This document shows positions 1 to 10,800 of a DNA stretch of 32,177 bases, piece after piece. Where the stretch lies: the NCBI GenBank assembly GCA_012932865.1, contig SAXG01000042.1:362763-394939 (forward strand), written 5' to 3'. Positions within the stretch are counted from its first letter, which is position 1. The number at the start of each line of letters is the position of its first letter. This stretch comes from Amylostereum areolatum (taxonomy: Eukaryota; Basidiomycota; Agaricomycetes; Russulales; Stereaceae). Under the pieces are notes generated by a model, which ran no database searches, was not told the origin of the DNA, and worked only from the letters and a program-made list of their open reading frames with translations. The position numbers were made by a program, and so were the translations under genes.

Positions 1-2
1 AA

Positions 3-344
3 GAATCGGATTTTGCCACCGCTGCGGACGTTCTACAGCGCTTCCTGAACCCCCCTCCGACCAACTCCCCACCCCGTCGACGTACTGTAATCGAAGTCCC
101 AGAAGGGATCAACCACAACGACACAACTGGGAAGTGGTACGCCTATAGACGGAACAAGAACGGAACCCCAGGACGATCAGTAGTTGAGTGGCAGCCCACT
201 TCGTTCAGTCCCGTCCAAGATCACTGGTCGTGGCATCATAACCAGCAATTCCTCACCCCCGCCGACTTCCTTGTCGCAAAACAAGTTGAGGACGAAGTTG
301 AAGAAGCAGAAGAAGAACCGACGAGAAACCCTACGCCGCCTTGA
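3..344 (+). pseudogene. pre-gag reading frame, copy A (partial)
   Basis: An open frame enters from the left edge and stops at TGA 342-344. It encodes a charged, Pro/Arg-rich segment with a KWYAYRRNKNG stretch and an acidic EVEEAEEEP tail. It overlaps the start of the gag frame. In copy B a one-base difference at the equivalent of about base 320 would run this frame straight into gag, so the ancestral Gag may have had a long N-terminal extension. I recognise no domain. A related segment precedes gag in antisense element C. What is seen is an open frame conserved between copies; its function is unknown. Confidence 0.55.
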
Positions 345-1416
345 TCAAGAACTCGCCCAATCCCTCACCGTCCCCCTCCCCTTCGACAAGATGTCCGACG
401 CCGAATCCAAACCTGCCGTCTCCAAGCGGGAGATCGGCCCCAAGCCAAAGCCATTCAAAGGCGATAGACGCGACACCCTCCGGTTCTCCCTCGAGCTCCG
501 CATGTTCCTGCGCGTTAACAAGGATGTTTATGCCACAGATGACGCCAAGATGATGCTCCTCCTCAGCCTGATGGAGGACGACACGGCGAAAGCCTGGGCC
601 ACGCATCGCCGCATGGAACTCTTCGCCGACGAAGACGAGAAGGAAGACGCCGACACCCTCGACCCCACGCCCCCAACACTCCACTATAGCTCCTACAAAG
701 AGCTCTTCGAGAGGTTTGGCAAAGACTTCGTGCCCGTCGATCCGAAGATAGAGGCTCAGCGTAAGATCAACGAGCTCGCAATGACCACCCGGGACGTCAC
801 TGACTTTATCACCGAGTTTGAGATGCTGGCAACCATGTCAGCGTACGACGACGAGGCGCTAATCCACTTTTTCAAGAAGGGACTTCAGCGTGACCTCGGC
901 AAGCAGGTGGCCCGGTCGTACCCGTTCCCCACCAAGCTCGCGGAGTGGAAGGAGCGCGCCCGCCGCATCAACCACCAGTGGCTCGAAGAGAACCCGGAGA
1001 GGAAGAGCAGTCAGTCCAAGGGGGCTGTCGCGCTCACCTCGAACGGTTCGACCAACGACTCCTCGTCGCGCCGAGTCGGCGCCTTCACCAACACCTCGAC
1101 CCGCCCTGCAAAGCTGACGGACGACGAGCGCGCAAAGATGATGCGCGAAGGCAAGTGCTTCATGTGTCGACAAGCCGGTCACGTCTCTCGCGACTGCCCC
1201 AACCGCGACTCGAGCGCGCGACGGGTGGGCGCAGTAGAGACTGGGTCCAAGGCCCCTCCCCTGCCGACGAACACGGCTCCGTCCACTGCGAAAGCAGCTC
1301 CCGACCCATCCAAAACCATCGCGGCGATCACTCGCCAGCTGAAGGATCTGGACGCGGAAGGCAAGGAGCAGGCAGTAGCGCTGTTGAAGGACATCCTGGA
1401 ATCGCAGGATTTTTGA
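184..1416 (+). CDS. gag: Gag polyprotein, copy A
   Basis: Structural capsid/nucleocapsid protein of the retroelement, acting in cytoplasmic virus-like particles. The frame is open for 410 codons, but a more credible start is the ATG at 391 (341 aa), because the first 69 codons overlap the pre-gag frame. A retrotransposon-gag-like helical region spans about residues 90-270, with a conserved DEALIHFFKKGL stretch. A CCHC zinc knuckle (C-x2-C-x4-H-x4-C) is at residues 325-338. It ends at TGA 1414-1416 directly behind a GGATTTT heptamer, and pol continues in the -1 frame. Unlike copy B, it shows no internal frameshift. It could still yield Gag if transcribed. Confidence 0.85.
   Translation: MSGSPLRSVPSKITGRGIITSNSSPPPTSLSQNKLRTKLKKQKKNRRETLRRLDQELAQSLTVPLPFDKMSDAESKPAVSKREIGPKPKPFKGDRRDTLRFSLELRMFLRVNKDVYATDDAKMMLLLSLMEDDTAKAWATHRRMELFADEDEKEDADTLDPTPPTLHYSSYKELFERFGKDFVPVDPKIEAQRKINELAMTTRDVTDFITEFEMLATMSAYDDEALIHFFKKGLQRDLGKQVARSYPFPTKLAEWKERARRINHQWLEENPERKSSQSKGAVALTSNGSTNDSSSRRVGAFTNTSTRPAKLTDDERAKMMREGKCFMCRQAGHVSRDCPNRDSSARRVGAVETGSKAPPLPTNTAPSTAKAAPDPSKTIAAITRQLKDLDAEGKEQAVALLKDILESQDF
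1407..1413 (+). promoter_or_regulatory. candidate -1 ribosomal frameshift heptamer GGATTTT (copy A)
   Basis: In the gag frame the bases read G GAT TTT followed at once by the stop TGA. Slipping one base back gives GGA TTT TTG and leads into the pol frame. The arrangement matches the G GAU UUA type of heptamer used at a known retroviral pro-pol junction, and copy B has the same bases. The frame offset is seen directly. Use as a slippery site is inference, and no downstream pseudoknot was modelled. Confidence 0.55.
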
Positions 1417-4400
1417 AACGCCCCCCAGTCGCGTCGTCTGGTGGAGGCAAAGGACTTTTGGTATCATCGTCGAATCGTTTCGCTGTATTATCATCCATGC
1501 ATACCTGTGAGCAATCGTATCCCCCGTGTTTGTATCTGTCTACTGTCACCAAGAACAGGCAAACACCATCGATCACGCTCAAAGTCAAGCTGATCGGACG
1601 AGTTACCAAAAGAGAAATCGACGCAGACGCGCTGCTTGATAGCGGCGCAGAAGGAATTATCCTGAACCGAAGCTTCGTTGAACGCAAGAAGCTCACCACA
1701 AGAAAACTAGAAAACCCGTTCCCCGTGCGTAATGTGGATGGCACCGAGAACGTCATGGGCTGGGTACGCGACACAACGACCCAGCGGATCCGGATATACT
1801 CGCAAGATTCAAAGGCGTACCATGAGGAAGAAGCTGAGTTCTTCATCACCGACATCGGCGATCATGACATGATCCTTGGAACAGACTGGCTCGACGAGCA
1901 CAATCCCACCATAGACTGGCAACGAGACCGTGTTGACATGCTCCGCTGCCCTCCCTCGTGCACTCTGTCCAAACCTCCTGTGACGAACCTCGCAACCAAG
2001 CCACGGAAACCATCATCGGTCCAATCACAGCGTAAGGTTGAAGCAGGTAAAACCCCGAGGACACCTCTCGTCGTGGACGATCCCTTCCCAGAGCCGACAT
2101 ATGTGTCCTGGACCCCAGTCCCCACTTATGTTATTCCTGCACGCAGAGTCAAAGGTGTTCGCGTCCGCACGGTCCATCGCTCCCCTCTACCCGCACGACT
2201 CTTCACTGAAGACGACGACGAGCGGCCCATGGTATTCCGAGACTGGGAGATCAATGGACTACGCGCCGGAATCCTCCCTGAAACCGATGGTCCTAATCCA
2301 GATGCAATACCCATCCGCGCGGGCTTTACAAAAGCGCAGGAGCTTGCAGAGCATTCAAAAGAGAACGCACGCCCTCAAACCTTTGAAGACTTAGTCCCCC
2401 CGCCGTACCGCGACTTTGCGCCTGTATTCGACAAGAAAACCTCCGAGCGACTTCCTGACCGACGACCATGTGGACCATGCTATCGACATGAAAGACGGCT
2501 TTGAACCCAAACCGTGCAAGATCTACCCCTCTCACCTTCCGAGCAGATCGAACTCGACACCTTCCTCGATGACCACCTGAAGAAGGGCTATATCCGCCCA
2601 TCGAAGTCACCTCAGGCGAGTCCGTTCTTCTTTGTGAAGAAAAAGGATGGAAAGCTGCGTCCCGTACAGGACTATCGAGAATTAAACAAGGGCACTGTCA
2701 AGAATGAATACCCCTTGCCACTGATCTCTGAATCGTCGACCGCCTCAAAGGTGCAGAAATCTTCTCCAAGATGGATGTTCGCTGGGGCTACAACAATGTC
2801 CGCATCAAGGAAGGCGACGAGTGGAAGGCTTGCGTTCAAGACGAATCGCGGTCTCTTCGAACCTACGGTGATGTTCTTTGGGCTTATGAACTCCCCTGCA
2901 ACATTTCAGGCAATGATGAATGAACTGTTCAAGGATCTCATCGACTCGGGCAAGGTCATCATCTACATGGACGACATCTTGGTGTTCACTCGCACCATGG
3001 ACGAACACCGTGCCATAGTGCGGCAGGTTCTGCAGCGTTTGCAAGACAACGACCTCTTCCTCAAACCGGAGAAATGCGTCTTTGAGCAAGACTCTGTCGA
3101 ATACCTCGGACTCATCATCTCGCACGACAAGATCGCTATGGACCCCGTCAAGGTAGGCAGGTATTCAGGACTGGCCGACACCACGAACGGTCAAAGATGT
3201 GCAATCCTTCCTCGGCTTTGGCAACTTCTACCGACGTTTCATCAAGGACTTCTCCAAGGTTGCACGGCCCCTATTTGACCTGACAAAGAAGGACTGCACA
3301 TGGGACTGGTCGACGGACTGCCAAACTGCGTTTGACGCACTGAAAGCTGCGTTTACTTCCTCCCCCGTCTTAGTCATGCCTGACCCAAAGAAGCCTTACC
3401 TCGTTGAAGTCGATGCCTCGGACTTTGCTACTGGAGGTATACTCTCGCAGAAAGGCGACGACGGTCACTGGCATCCAGTGGCGTATCTGTCCAAGGCCCT
3501 ATCGGAACCGGAAACGGAACTACGACATCTACGACAAGGAGCTGCTTGCGATCATCCGTGCGCTTGAAGCCTGGCGCCACTACCTCGAAGGCGCCCCCGA
3601 CACCGTCGAAATCTGGACAGATCACAAGAACCTGGAGCACTTCAAGACGGCACAGAAGCTGAGCCGCCGACAGGCACGTTGGGCTCTATTCCTCACTCGA
3701 TTTGACTTCTCGCTCGTTCATAAACCAGGAATTTCCCACCGCCCAGATCCAATGTCTCGACGACCCGATCACAAGGATGGTGTTGAAAACGACAACAAGG
3801 AACGCGTATTGCTTGACCCCAAGTACTTCCAAGTACGCGCAACAAGGCCAGGAGCAGTAACCTCCCTCGGTGATGTCGAACTCCGACGACGCATCCGCGA
3901 CTGCAAAACCAAGGACATCGAGGTCGTTCAAGCCCTGGACGCCATCTTACGAAACGGACCACGTACACTCGTCAAGAACCTTCAAGAGTGGAACTACGAA
4001 GAAGGCCTGGTCCTGTTTAGAGGAAAGGTATATGTCCCTGCAGATGACGAGTTGCGACGCGACATTGTCAAAATGTACCATGAATCGCCCCCGGCTGGAC
4101 ACCCCGGTCGCTTCAGACTTACGAGCTTGTGAGTCGTGAATATTGGTGGCCTGGCATGTCTGTCTTTGTCCGCGACTTTGTAGCAGGATGCGCAACCTGC
4201 CAGTCGACGAAGACACAGAGCAGCCGACCCCACGTCGACATGATCCCAAACGAAGTACCCGATCGACCATTTGGCGTCATCTCCACCGACTTCATCGTTG
4301 AACTCCCTGACTGCGAAGGCTATAACGCCATCAATGTCGTGGTCGATCGCCTCACCAAGATGGTGGTTACCACCCCATGTACAACGAAGATCACCAGCGA

Positions 4401-5367
4401 TGGCACGGCCGACATCTCTTCGATAAGGTATAACCGGACACTACGGCTTAGCAGACAAGATCATCTCGGATCGTGGACCCCAATTTGCTGGACAGGTGAT
4501 GCGTACACTCAACGAGAAGCTCGGGATCAAGTCCGCCCTCAGCACAGCGTATCACCCACAGACAGACGGCCAAACCGAACGCGAGAACCAGAACCTCGAG
4601 CAGTTTCTGCGAGTATTCTGCAACTACCGTCAAGACGACTGGGTGAAGTGGTTGCCCTTCTTCGAGTTTTCTCACACACTCTCGCACCCATGCAGCTACT
4701 GGAAAGGCTCCCTTTGAAGTCCTCTACGGCTTCCTCCCTAGGATGTACCCGTCCGTAAACCCGTCCTCAAAGGTCCCTGCAGTTGAAGAACGCCTCCGTC
4801 AACTTGAAGAAGTCCGACAAGAGATCAAAGCCAGCCCTTGCCCTCGCATCTGACTTAATGAAGCACTACAATGGTGACACGATCAGCAAATCGACACTGT
4901 TCGCCGTTGGAGACAAGGTCTGGCTCGAAGGCAAAAACCTGAAGACGACGAGGCCGAAAGCTAAGCTTGCTGCCAAACGATTTGGACCCTTCGAGATCGT
5001 TGACGTCATTAGCCCAGTGAATTACCGCCTGAAGCTGCCGAAGACGTGGAGAATCCACCCAGTCTTCCATGCTTCGCTGCTCACCGCATACAAGGAGACA
5101 ACGGCACATGGTCCAAACTATGAACAACCGCCGCCTGACCTCGTTGATGACGAAGAAGAATATGACGTTGAAGACATCATCGACTCGAAGCCGACCCGCA
5201 ACAAGAAAGGCATACAATACCTCGTCAAGTGGGTAGGCTATCCTGACTCCGAGAATACCTGGCTCCCTCGCTCCTCGCTCTCAAAGGTCACCGACATGAT
5301 CGACGCCTTCCACAAACGCCATCCAAACGCACCCTGCCCTGTGCGTTCCCTCGGCATCTCCTTTTGA
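1407..5367 (+). pseudogene. pol: Pol polyprotein, copy A (protease-RT-RNase H-integrase-chromodomain), frameshifted
   Basis: Protease: LLDSGAEG with catalytic Asp-Ser-Gly at 1638-1646. Reverse transcriptase: YMDD box at 2964-2975. RNase H: VDASDFATGG near 3408-3440 and a later WTDHKNLEHF block. Integrase: zinc-binding H/H/C/C region near 4080-4205, first catalytic Asp intact at 4288-4290, then SDRGPQF-like and GQTE blocks. A GPY/F-type module starts at about 4975, and a chromodomain with YLVKWVGYPDSENTWLP lies near 5217-5270. Comparison with copy B shows single-base indels near 2474, 2731, 2830, 3150, 3510, 4113, 4415, 4676, 4833 and 5361, so no full-length Pol is possible. The last indel brings the stop to 5367; copy B's frame runs on into the LTR. 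Confidence 0.95.
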
Positions 5368-5425
5368 CGATTTTCTCGCATCTACCCTTGCAGATGACAT
5401 CGCGCTCCAGGCGAAAGCGCGTCTT

Positions 5426-5438
5426 AAAGGGGGGGTAA
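5426..5438 (+). other. polypurine tract, copy A
   Basis: An AAAGGGGGGG run is followed by TAA directly before the TG that opens the 3' LTR. This is the expected position of the plus-strand primer. The same tract occurs at 18558-18570 in copy B. Confidence 0.85.
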
Positions 5439-5859
5439 TGTCACGGATCGTTCCATTTCTCTCTTCGTTTGCAGACCTTGTACACGCGACGTGTCACGGC
5501 ACATGACTTTCCCTTGCATCACATGCTTCAACGACGTCATTGCCCGGACTTCCGAGCGGGGTTCCGCATCCTTATCTATGACATCACTGCTCCGGACCTT
5601 CGTCCTCCGCCCCATGACTCCTTTCCTATTGTTCCCCCCGCTCGCACCACTATCGCAATCGCATCGCACCATCGTTCCCACTTGTATATAAGGACAGTGT
5701 TTCTCTTCCCTTTTCCCTAGACTGTCCATCTCGTCATACGGTACTGTAGCGCACGTTGCACTACCCTAGACCCCGGCACTCTCGAATCTATTTTCTTCTC
5801 GCTCCTCTCATCGTCGCAACTTAGGCGGTTCATCGGTCTCATAAACTGCGTTTCTGACA
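5439..5859 (+). repeat. 3' LTR of copy A (421 bp)
   Basis: Begins TGTCA and ends TGACA, so it has TG...CA termini with 5-bp inverted ends. It contains a TATATAA box at 5685-5691 followed about 30 bp later by an ACTGTCCA start-like motif. It is close to the copy B 3' LTR and to the solo LTR at 19215-19637, and clearly less like the copy B 5' LTR. The next five bases are GTGGA; the matching left flank is outside the window. Confidence 0.95.
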
Positions 5860-6990
5860 GGTGGATGGTGCCGGCTTCGACGGCGTCGGAGTGGGGACCA
5901 GGTGTTGGGCCTTGGGACCAGCTGCACTTGCCGAGCCAGATGTGTTCGGCACTGCCGACACCTTTGCGGAGGGTGGCACGTCGCCTCCTGGTGCAGGCGT
6001 GTTCGTCGAGGGGGGTGGAGGGGTTGGGGGTTGACGAAGTGGTCGACGGACGCTGTGCCTTCGTCACAGCAGCCTCCCGTGCAGGGCGTCGGTTGATGCC
6101 GCATCGTCGGGGGTATAGGGGACTTCGAACCGAGGCGGAGGTATAGGCGTTGGGGTAGAGACGCTCGTCGCCACGTCGGACTGCTTCGCGGCAGCCTGCT
6201 CCCTTGCTGGCGTTGGTCGACGCTGCATTGTCGGAGGTGTCGGCGACTTTGTGGTGGTGACGGGCTTTGGTTCTTGTGGCGGAGGCTTCTGCGCCACAGC
6301 CTTTTGCTTCTCCACCGTCGGCTTCTTCCGCCGTCGGCTTCTCCACCGTCGGCTTCGCGGCTGTCGGCTTCGCGGCTGTCGGCTTCGTCGATGTTGATGA
6401 TGGCTGCACACTGGAGGAGGGCGTCGGGAGGTCGACGGTGGGCGCGGGGCCAGGGGTAGGAGTGGCACTCTTCCCCTTGTTCTTTTTGTGGGGAGGTGCC
6501 TGGGCTGCCCAAAACCCTGCACAGATTCAGTATGAGGACGCAAAAAAGGGGGGGCCACGCACGGTCGTCCATCCACCACTTCTCCCCAACGTCCCCGGCC
6601 CATTTCCGCTGGTAGAGGGTGAGGTCGAGGTTTCGGAGCTGCTCGCCACAACAGACGCCCTCCGCCGGTTTCTTGGAAACCGCGTTGTAAACTTGCTGGT
6701 TGAAGCGGGGATACTGATCGGTCTTGAGCGTGGCCAGTTCCTTCTGGAAGCGTGCAGTGCACTCTTGCTGGTATGGGTTAGTCTAACATGGTGAGCGCGA
6801 CGAGATTTTGGACGCACCACGAGAGGGAGGAACTTCCTCCAAAACTGTGACGTCGGGGGAGTGGGGTGGGATACATATGCCTCAACCGCTTCGAAGACTG
6901 CACGCTCCAGGCGACTGGTGTCATCGGAGAACTTGCACGTGTCCGTGTTCACCTTGGCACCCTTGGTGCTGTCCGCCATGATGGTATCAG
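5860..6990 (-). pseudogene. decayed antisense gene of unknown function, cut by copy A
   Basis: On the minus strand an ATG at 6990 starts a short frame beginning MADSTKGAKVNTD with an acidic/aromatic segment. The reading then moves to another frame (near 6785), which runs through a Trp-rich block with KWAGDVGEKWWMDD. A possible intron follows (GTGCGT...GTGCAG, about 6570-6525). The C-terminal half is a Pro/Lys/Thr repeat region (KPTAAKPTVEKPT) whose frame also breaks. The sequence stops abruptly at the copy A LTR. Multiple frame changes make it a pseudogene as it stands. I do not recognise the family, and some frame changes could be introns. Confidence 0.45.
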
Positions 6991-7248
6991 CAATGGAAGA
7001 TGAATAAAAAAAAGAGGGAAGGGGGAGGATGGCGATGACGGCACAACAGAGAGAATGAGAAAATGATGCGGTGACAAGTTGAGGTCCTGATTTGCTAATG
7101 ATTTCCCACGGATCACGTGGCGCACTGATGCGTCGACATTCAAACTTCAAAGTCAAACTTCACTTCTTCCCTCACCACCGTTCATATTTTATCCAAGGTA
7201 CATATGCACATTATCCTATAACTCATTGTTTATAACCTGCTGGCAGTG
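6991..7248. other. short AT-rich gap between two divergent genes
   Basis: This lies between the minus-strand gene starting at 6990 and the plus-strand gene starting at 7249. It contains an A-run and pyrimidine-rich stretches but no clear TATA box that I would commit to. No gene is seen. Confidence 0.5.
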
Positions 7249-7825
7249 ATGACATCCACATCAGCACCTCCCAACAGTGTCCTCAATGATGGCAATGGAG
7301 AAACTCCAATCCTGTTGCCCCCTGCGATGGATCCATGGTCCGATGGGCCAACAGACGATGAAGGAGACGCTGAGAGTGATGGCACCGATGAGTCGGGTAC
7401 GTGCAATGTGTGCTGGAGTGTGAATCCACCATCATTAACTTTACCGTGGATCTGCAGAGCACGGTGTATGCCCAATTGCGTTCAAGGCCCGTTTCTCGGC
7501 AAAGCATTCGTGCCCTCCCAGTGTCCTCACGGACCCTGTCAGTTCCGACGGATCTGAAGACTCTCCTGTCACCGTTCTGCCTCCTCTTACCCCTGCCCCA
7601 CGTTCTCCATCTCCGACAGCACACACGTCGGACGTCCAGATGTCGGATGTGTTGGGAATACCAACGGGATCTCCTTTGCCCGGCAGAATCCGACGGGTGA
7701 AGCCCAAGAGTAGCACTACGGCAGAGATGCCGAAACGGGTGACGTGTGGACAATCTGGTGAGTCATTGCATTGCTTTTCCACTTTCGCCACCTGATCGGG
7801 ATGTATGACAGGGATTGAAAAGTAG
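7249..7825 (+). CDS. small three-exon gene, unknown function (153 aa)
   Basis: Exons 7249-7396, 7458-7757 and 7812-7825 join in phase across two introns: GTACGT...CTGCAG (61 nt) and GTGAGT...GACAG (54 nt). They give a 153-residue protein ending GIEK. The N-terminal half is acidic and Ser/Asp-rich (DDEGDAESDGTDES). The middle has Cys/His residues (EHGVCP...KHSCPPSV), followed by a Pro/Ser-rich linker. The C-terminal part is basic (GRIRRVKPKSS). No signal peptide or membrane segment is seen. The stop is only 47 bp from the stop of the convergent KDZ transposase, so it may be a companion gene of that element. I do not recognise the family; the clean splicing is the main evidence that it is real. 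Confidence 0.55.
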
Positions 7826-7872
7826 ATTGTGTTACTGCGTTGGAATGTACAGTACATACACATGCGTCCAAT

Positions 7873-10800
7873 TCAGATGGTTATGTTATGCTTTCTGAAC
7901 ACTGCCTCCGCCTCATCCCGCAATGTTCTCCAAACATCCATTTGACGAGAGGCATAACACGCTGCACCTGTATTGTTCTCGGCTTGTTCTCGTTCCTGTA
8001 TGTCCGACCATTCAGAGATCTTGTGATCATGAAATCGGAGGGTATTTTCCATTTGTGCGCAGACACGGATGATCTGCTCCTTTTTCCGATCCAAGTTCGC
8101 TCTCGCCTTAGGAGATTAACACGGAGAACTGTCCACCGGTCATTATCAAATACACTAACAGTAGAGAGGCAGCTTACATTCATCCTTCCAAGTTGGATTG
8201 GATACACCGTCAGAGTCTGCCTCTTGTGGCTGATTCATCCTCCAAAACCAAGCGAGCTGTGTCCGTGCGGCGTGTGGATCGGAGGGATCAATAATTGTTG
8301 TACTTGCCTGTAGATCTTGTTTCGTGAGTGCTTTGTACCGGTCTATGATCTCAGGTGAGGGATTCAGCCTGTGGAGGCATCTCCGTGCGTCCATATATAT
8401 CTGGACGTGTTGTCGGAGGGTGCCCAAGGTGCCATGAACAACAGAGTATGCTCGTGTGACTTGTCTCTGGGTAGTTGCTGGACGAACACCGGTCCGATAC
8501 TGGAATGACAAAACCCCGACGCATTCACGGATTTCCGCAAGTGAGTCGTTGGCCACACCAATCCATAAGTCTTTCTCTTGGTCCATAATATTACTGTTTT
8601 GGGGATCCGCTCGCCACGCTGATGACATTGCAGATGGTAGCATGATAGGAAGACATTCTGCTGGAACTTCGTTTTTCTTTTTGGTATTTGTCGGCATCTC
8701 CGACGCGGGCAGTAGGTCGATTTCACTGACTTCATCAAGCTCTGCGATGAAGTCCGACGGGCCCCGAGCTGTGTCCGATACAATGTATTTGCGTATCGAC
8801 CCATTGAATGAAATGATTTGGGCTTGAAGTTTTGACTGGCGGGTGGCAATTGCCAATGTGTCCTGGGTTGGCCGACGAATTTCGGCTTGGAGGACGAGCC
8901 TGGAGAGGTTGACAGCATTGGTTATCACTCTGAACATGATCTATTGGAAACAATGAACTGTGCTCCGCGGAGGCGTGTTCCCGAAACAAGCCACTTCACA
9001 CGTTCACCTCCCCCGAGGGCCTTTTCTTTCTCTATTAACCGCATTTGCAACTCCTTTTGTCCTGGTGCTACACCACGATAAGTGCTCCGTGGCAGTAGAA
9101 TGTGTGTAAAATCCATACCAAGTTCAAGCCGAACCTCAAAAAGTGCCATTTTATCTTGATCTGTTTCACGACATTTCAGGGCATCAATCATTTCCTGAAG
9201 CTACGTCTTCAATTGGTCCGGCGTTGCTTGGCGAGTCAGATCCTCGTAGTACTGTTGACGGTCGGGAAGGTTGTTCTCGGCATCCTGAAGGCGGCGGTCA
9301 AGCATGGAGGCTATGGGTTCGTAAGCGTGGGTTTTCCAGTGATGTGCGAGAAGATTAGACACACACATTCCGATGGCCTTCTTCCAGTTGGAATATAAGA
9401 TATGCCAATTGAGATTTTCTTCTCAGGCTGCCGGAGTCATGCTGCGTGAATTTCGGGATGCTGGATTGAGGATTGACCATAGAGTTTCGACAATCTCTCC
9501 ATCAATATATCCAATACCTGGAATGTACAGGGGAGCAAACTTTGGGAAACACTCATCCACGTGTCCATGGATGTGCCACACTCCGATGCCATAGACCAAT
9601 TCGAGACCAGTCGGAAACTCGAGATATTTGCTCCTGTCAACCCGCTGTCGGAGGTGGATTCCATACTTGCACATTATGTCGTATAAGGCGAGGACCTTGT
9701 TTATTCCCTTGACATTGTGCTTGAAGGTGCTACACAGTGCGTAGTCCACATTCATTTGTCTGTGTGGAGGTGTGAGATGGGAAAATGATCTGATAATTAT
9801 ATATGTACTTCTCTCCCTTCTGCAAGTTAACAGTGCCAAGAGGAAACCAGGCTCCATGATCTCCGCACGCTGTGGAAACGACACCTGAAACATCGCAGCC
9901 CTTGTGCTCCGACTCTGCCTGTGAGATAGCACAATGGTTGGCACATTTAACTCTGGTGGCCTAATCAGGTCGTCAGTTTCATATGTCCGACATCCGACAT
10001 CTGACATCTGACATCCGACATCCGACATCTGATGTCCGACATTGAGAATGACTTACCTTTGTCTCAACTGCATGTCGAAGATGTACGAGGTATCGGGCCT
10101 CTGGTACAAAATAACCTGTTCCGTGCCCAAGGCGAACCTCACGCTGTGCAGGGGTAGCAGAGCTGAGGTGCTGTGCGCTGTAGTTTCCGTCGAGGACGGC
10201 ACTGGCAGTGTACTTGCACCTGTAGCTAGGACGTGAGCTTGAGGTTGGAAAATGGTGCATAGGAACTCTAACGTCTCGGGATCACTTTTCCAATCAGGTT
10301 TCAAGTTGACACCAGGCTGTGGACATGCAACACAAAACAAACTGAGTTGCCCTGGTTGGAGCGACTTGGTTGTATTCCAAGCCCCAAAGCGTTTGAGCAA
10401 TGTGATGTGTCGGTATTGTCGATTGACACGGCCCAGTTCGACATGGCGTGCCTTGTGAGCATGGTTAGTCTTCCGATATATGGAAAGTCCGACAACCATA
10501 CCGGAACTGTGCTAGGTGACACCCTTGAGGTCTTGACTTTGAGGCGGTTATAGAAACCTCCGATTGTAACATTCGAGTTCAGGTTTTTGTCACTGGCATC
10601 ATCTAACACAGAGGAAGGTGAAGGCGGTCTTCGGAGTTTTGACGCTAGCAGGATACAGGCCAAGCGCGAGTAGTTGAAGATCTGCACTTGCCAGCACCGT
10701 CACATTGACAGAAATGAACACCCATTTGATGAACACCTGTAGAGTGTACGAGGACCATCATCCGATTGCCAAGAGAGTCCTGGGGACCAGGAGCCATCGG

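Larger units (their letters stand above)
1..5859 (+). mobile_element. Ty3/gypsy chromodomain LTR retrotransposon, copy A (5' end outside window)
   Basis: The order is end of a pre-gag region, gag, then pol with protease, reverse transcriptase, RNase H, integrase, GPY/F module and chromodomain, then a polypurine tract and a 3' LTR. This is the layout of chromoviruses (Tf1/sushi group) of the Ty3/gypsy superfamily. Base 1 corresponds to about base 13125 of copy B, so roughly 0.8 kb of internal sequence and the 5' LTR lie left of the window. Gag is open, but pol is broken by about ten single-base indels, so this copy cannot make its own enzymes. It abuts a decayed antisense gene at 5860. No target duplication can be tested because the left end is missing. 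Confidence 0.95.

Noticed and set aside
859..1494. Long antisense open frame opposite gag (also in copy B)
   Set aside because: It mirrors the codon bias of gag, crosses the gag-pol junction and shows no domain.
8107..8177. Intron in the KDZ C-terminal region with GTAAGC...CTAAG
   Set aside because: It splices out of phase; a donor at an upstream GTATCC would be in phase, so the exact intron is left open.
9980..10041. Short repeats as a CRISPR array
   Set aside because: Units are 7 bp and contiguous with no spacers, and they lie within a eukaryotic intron.
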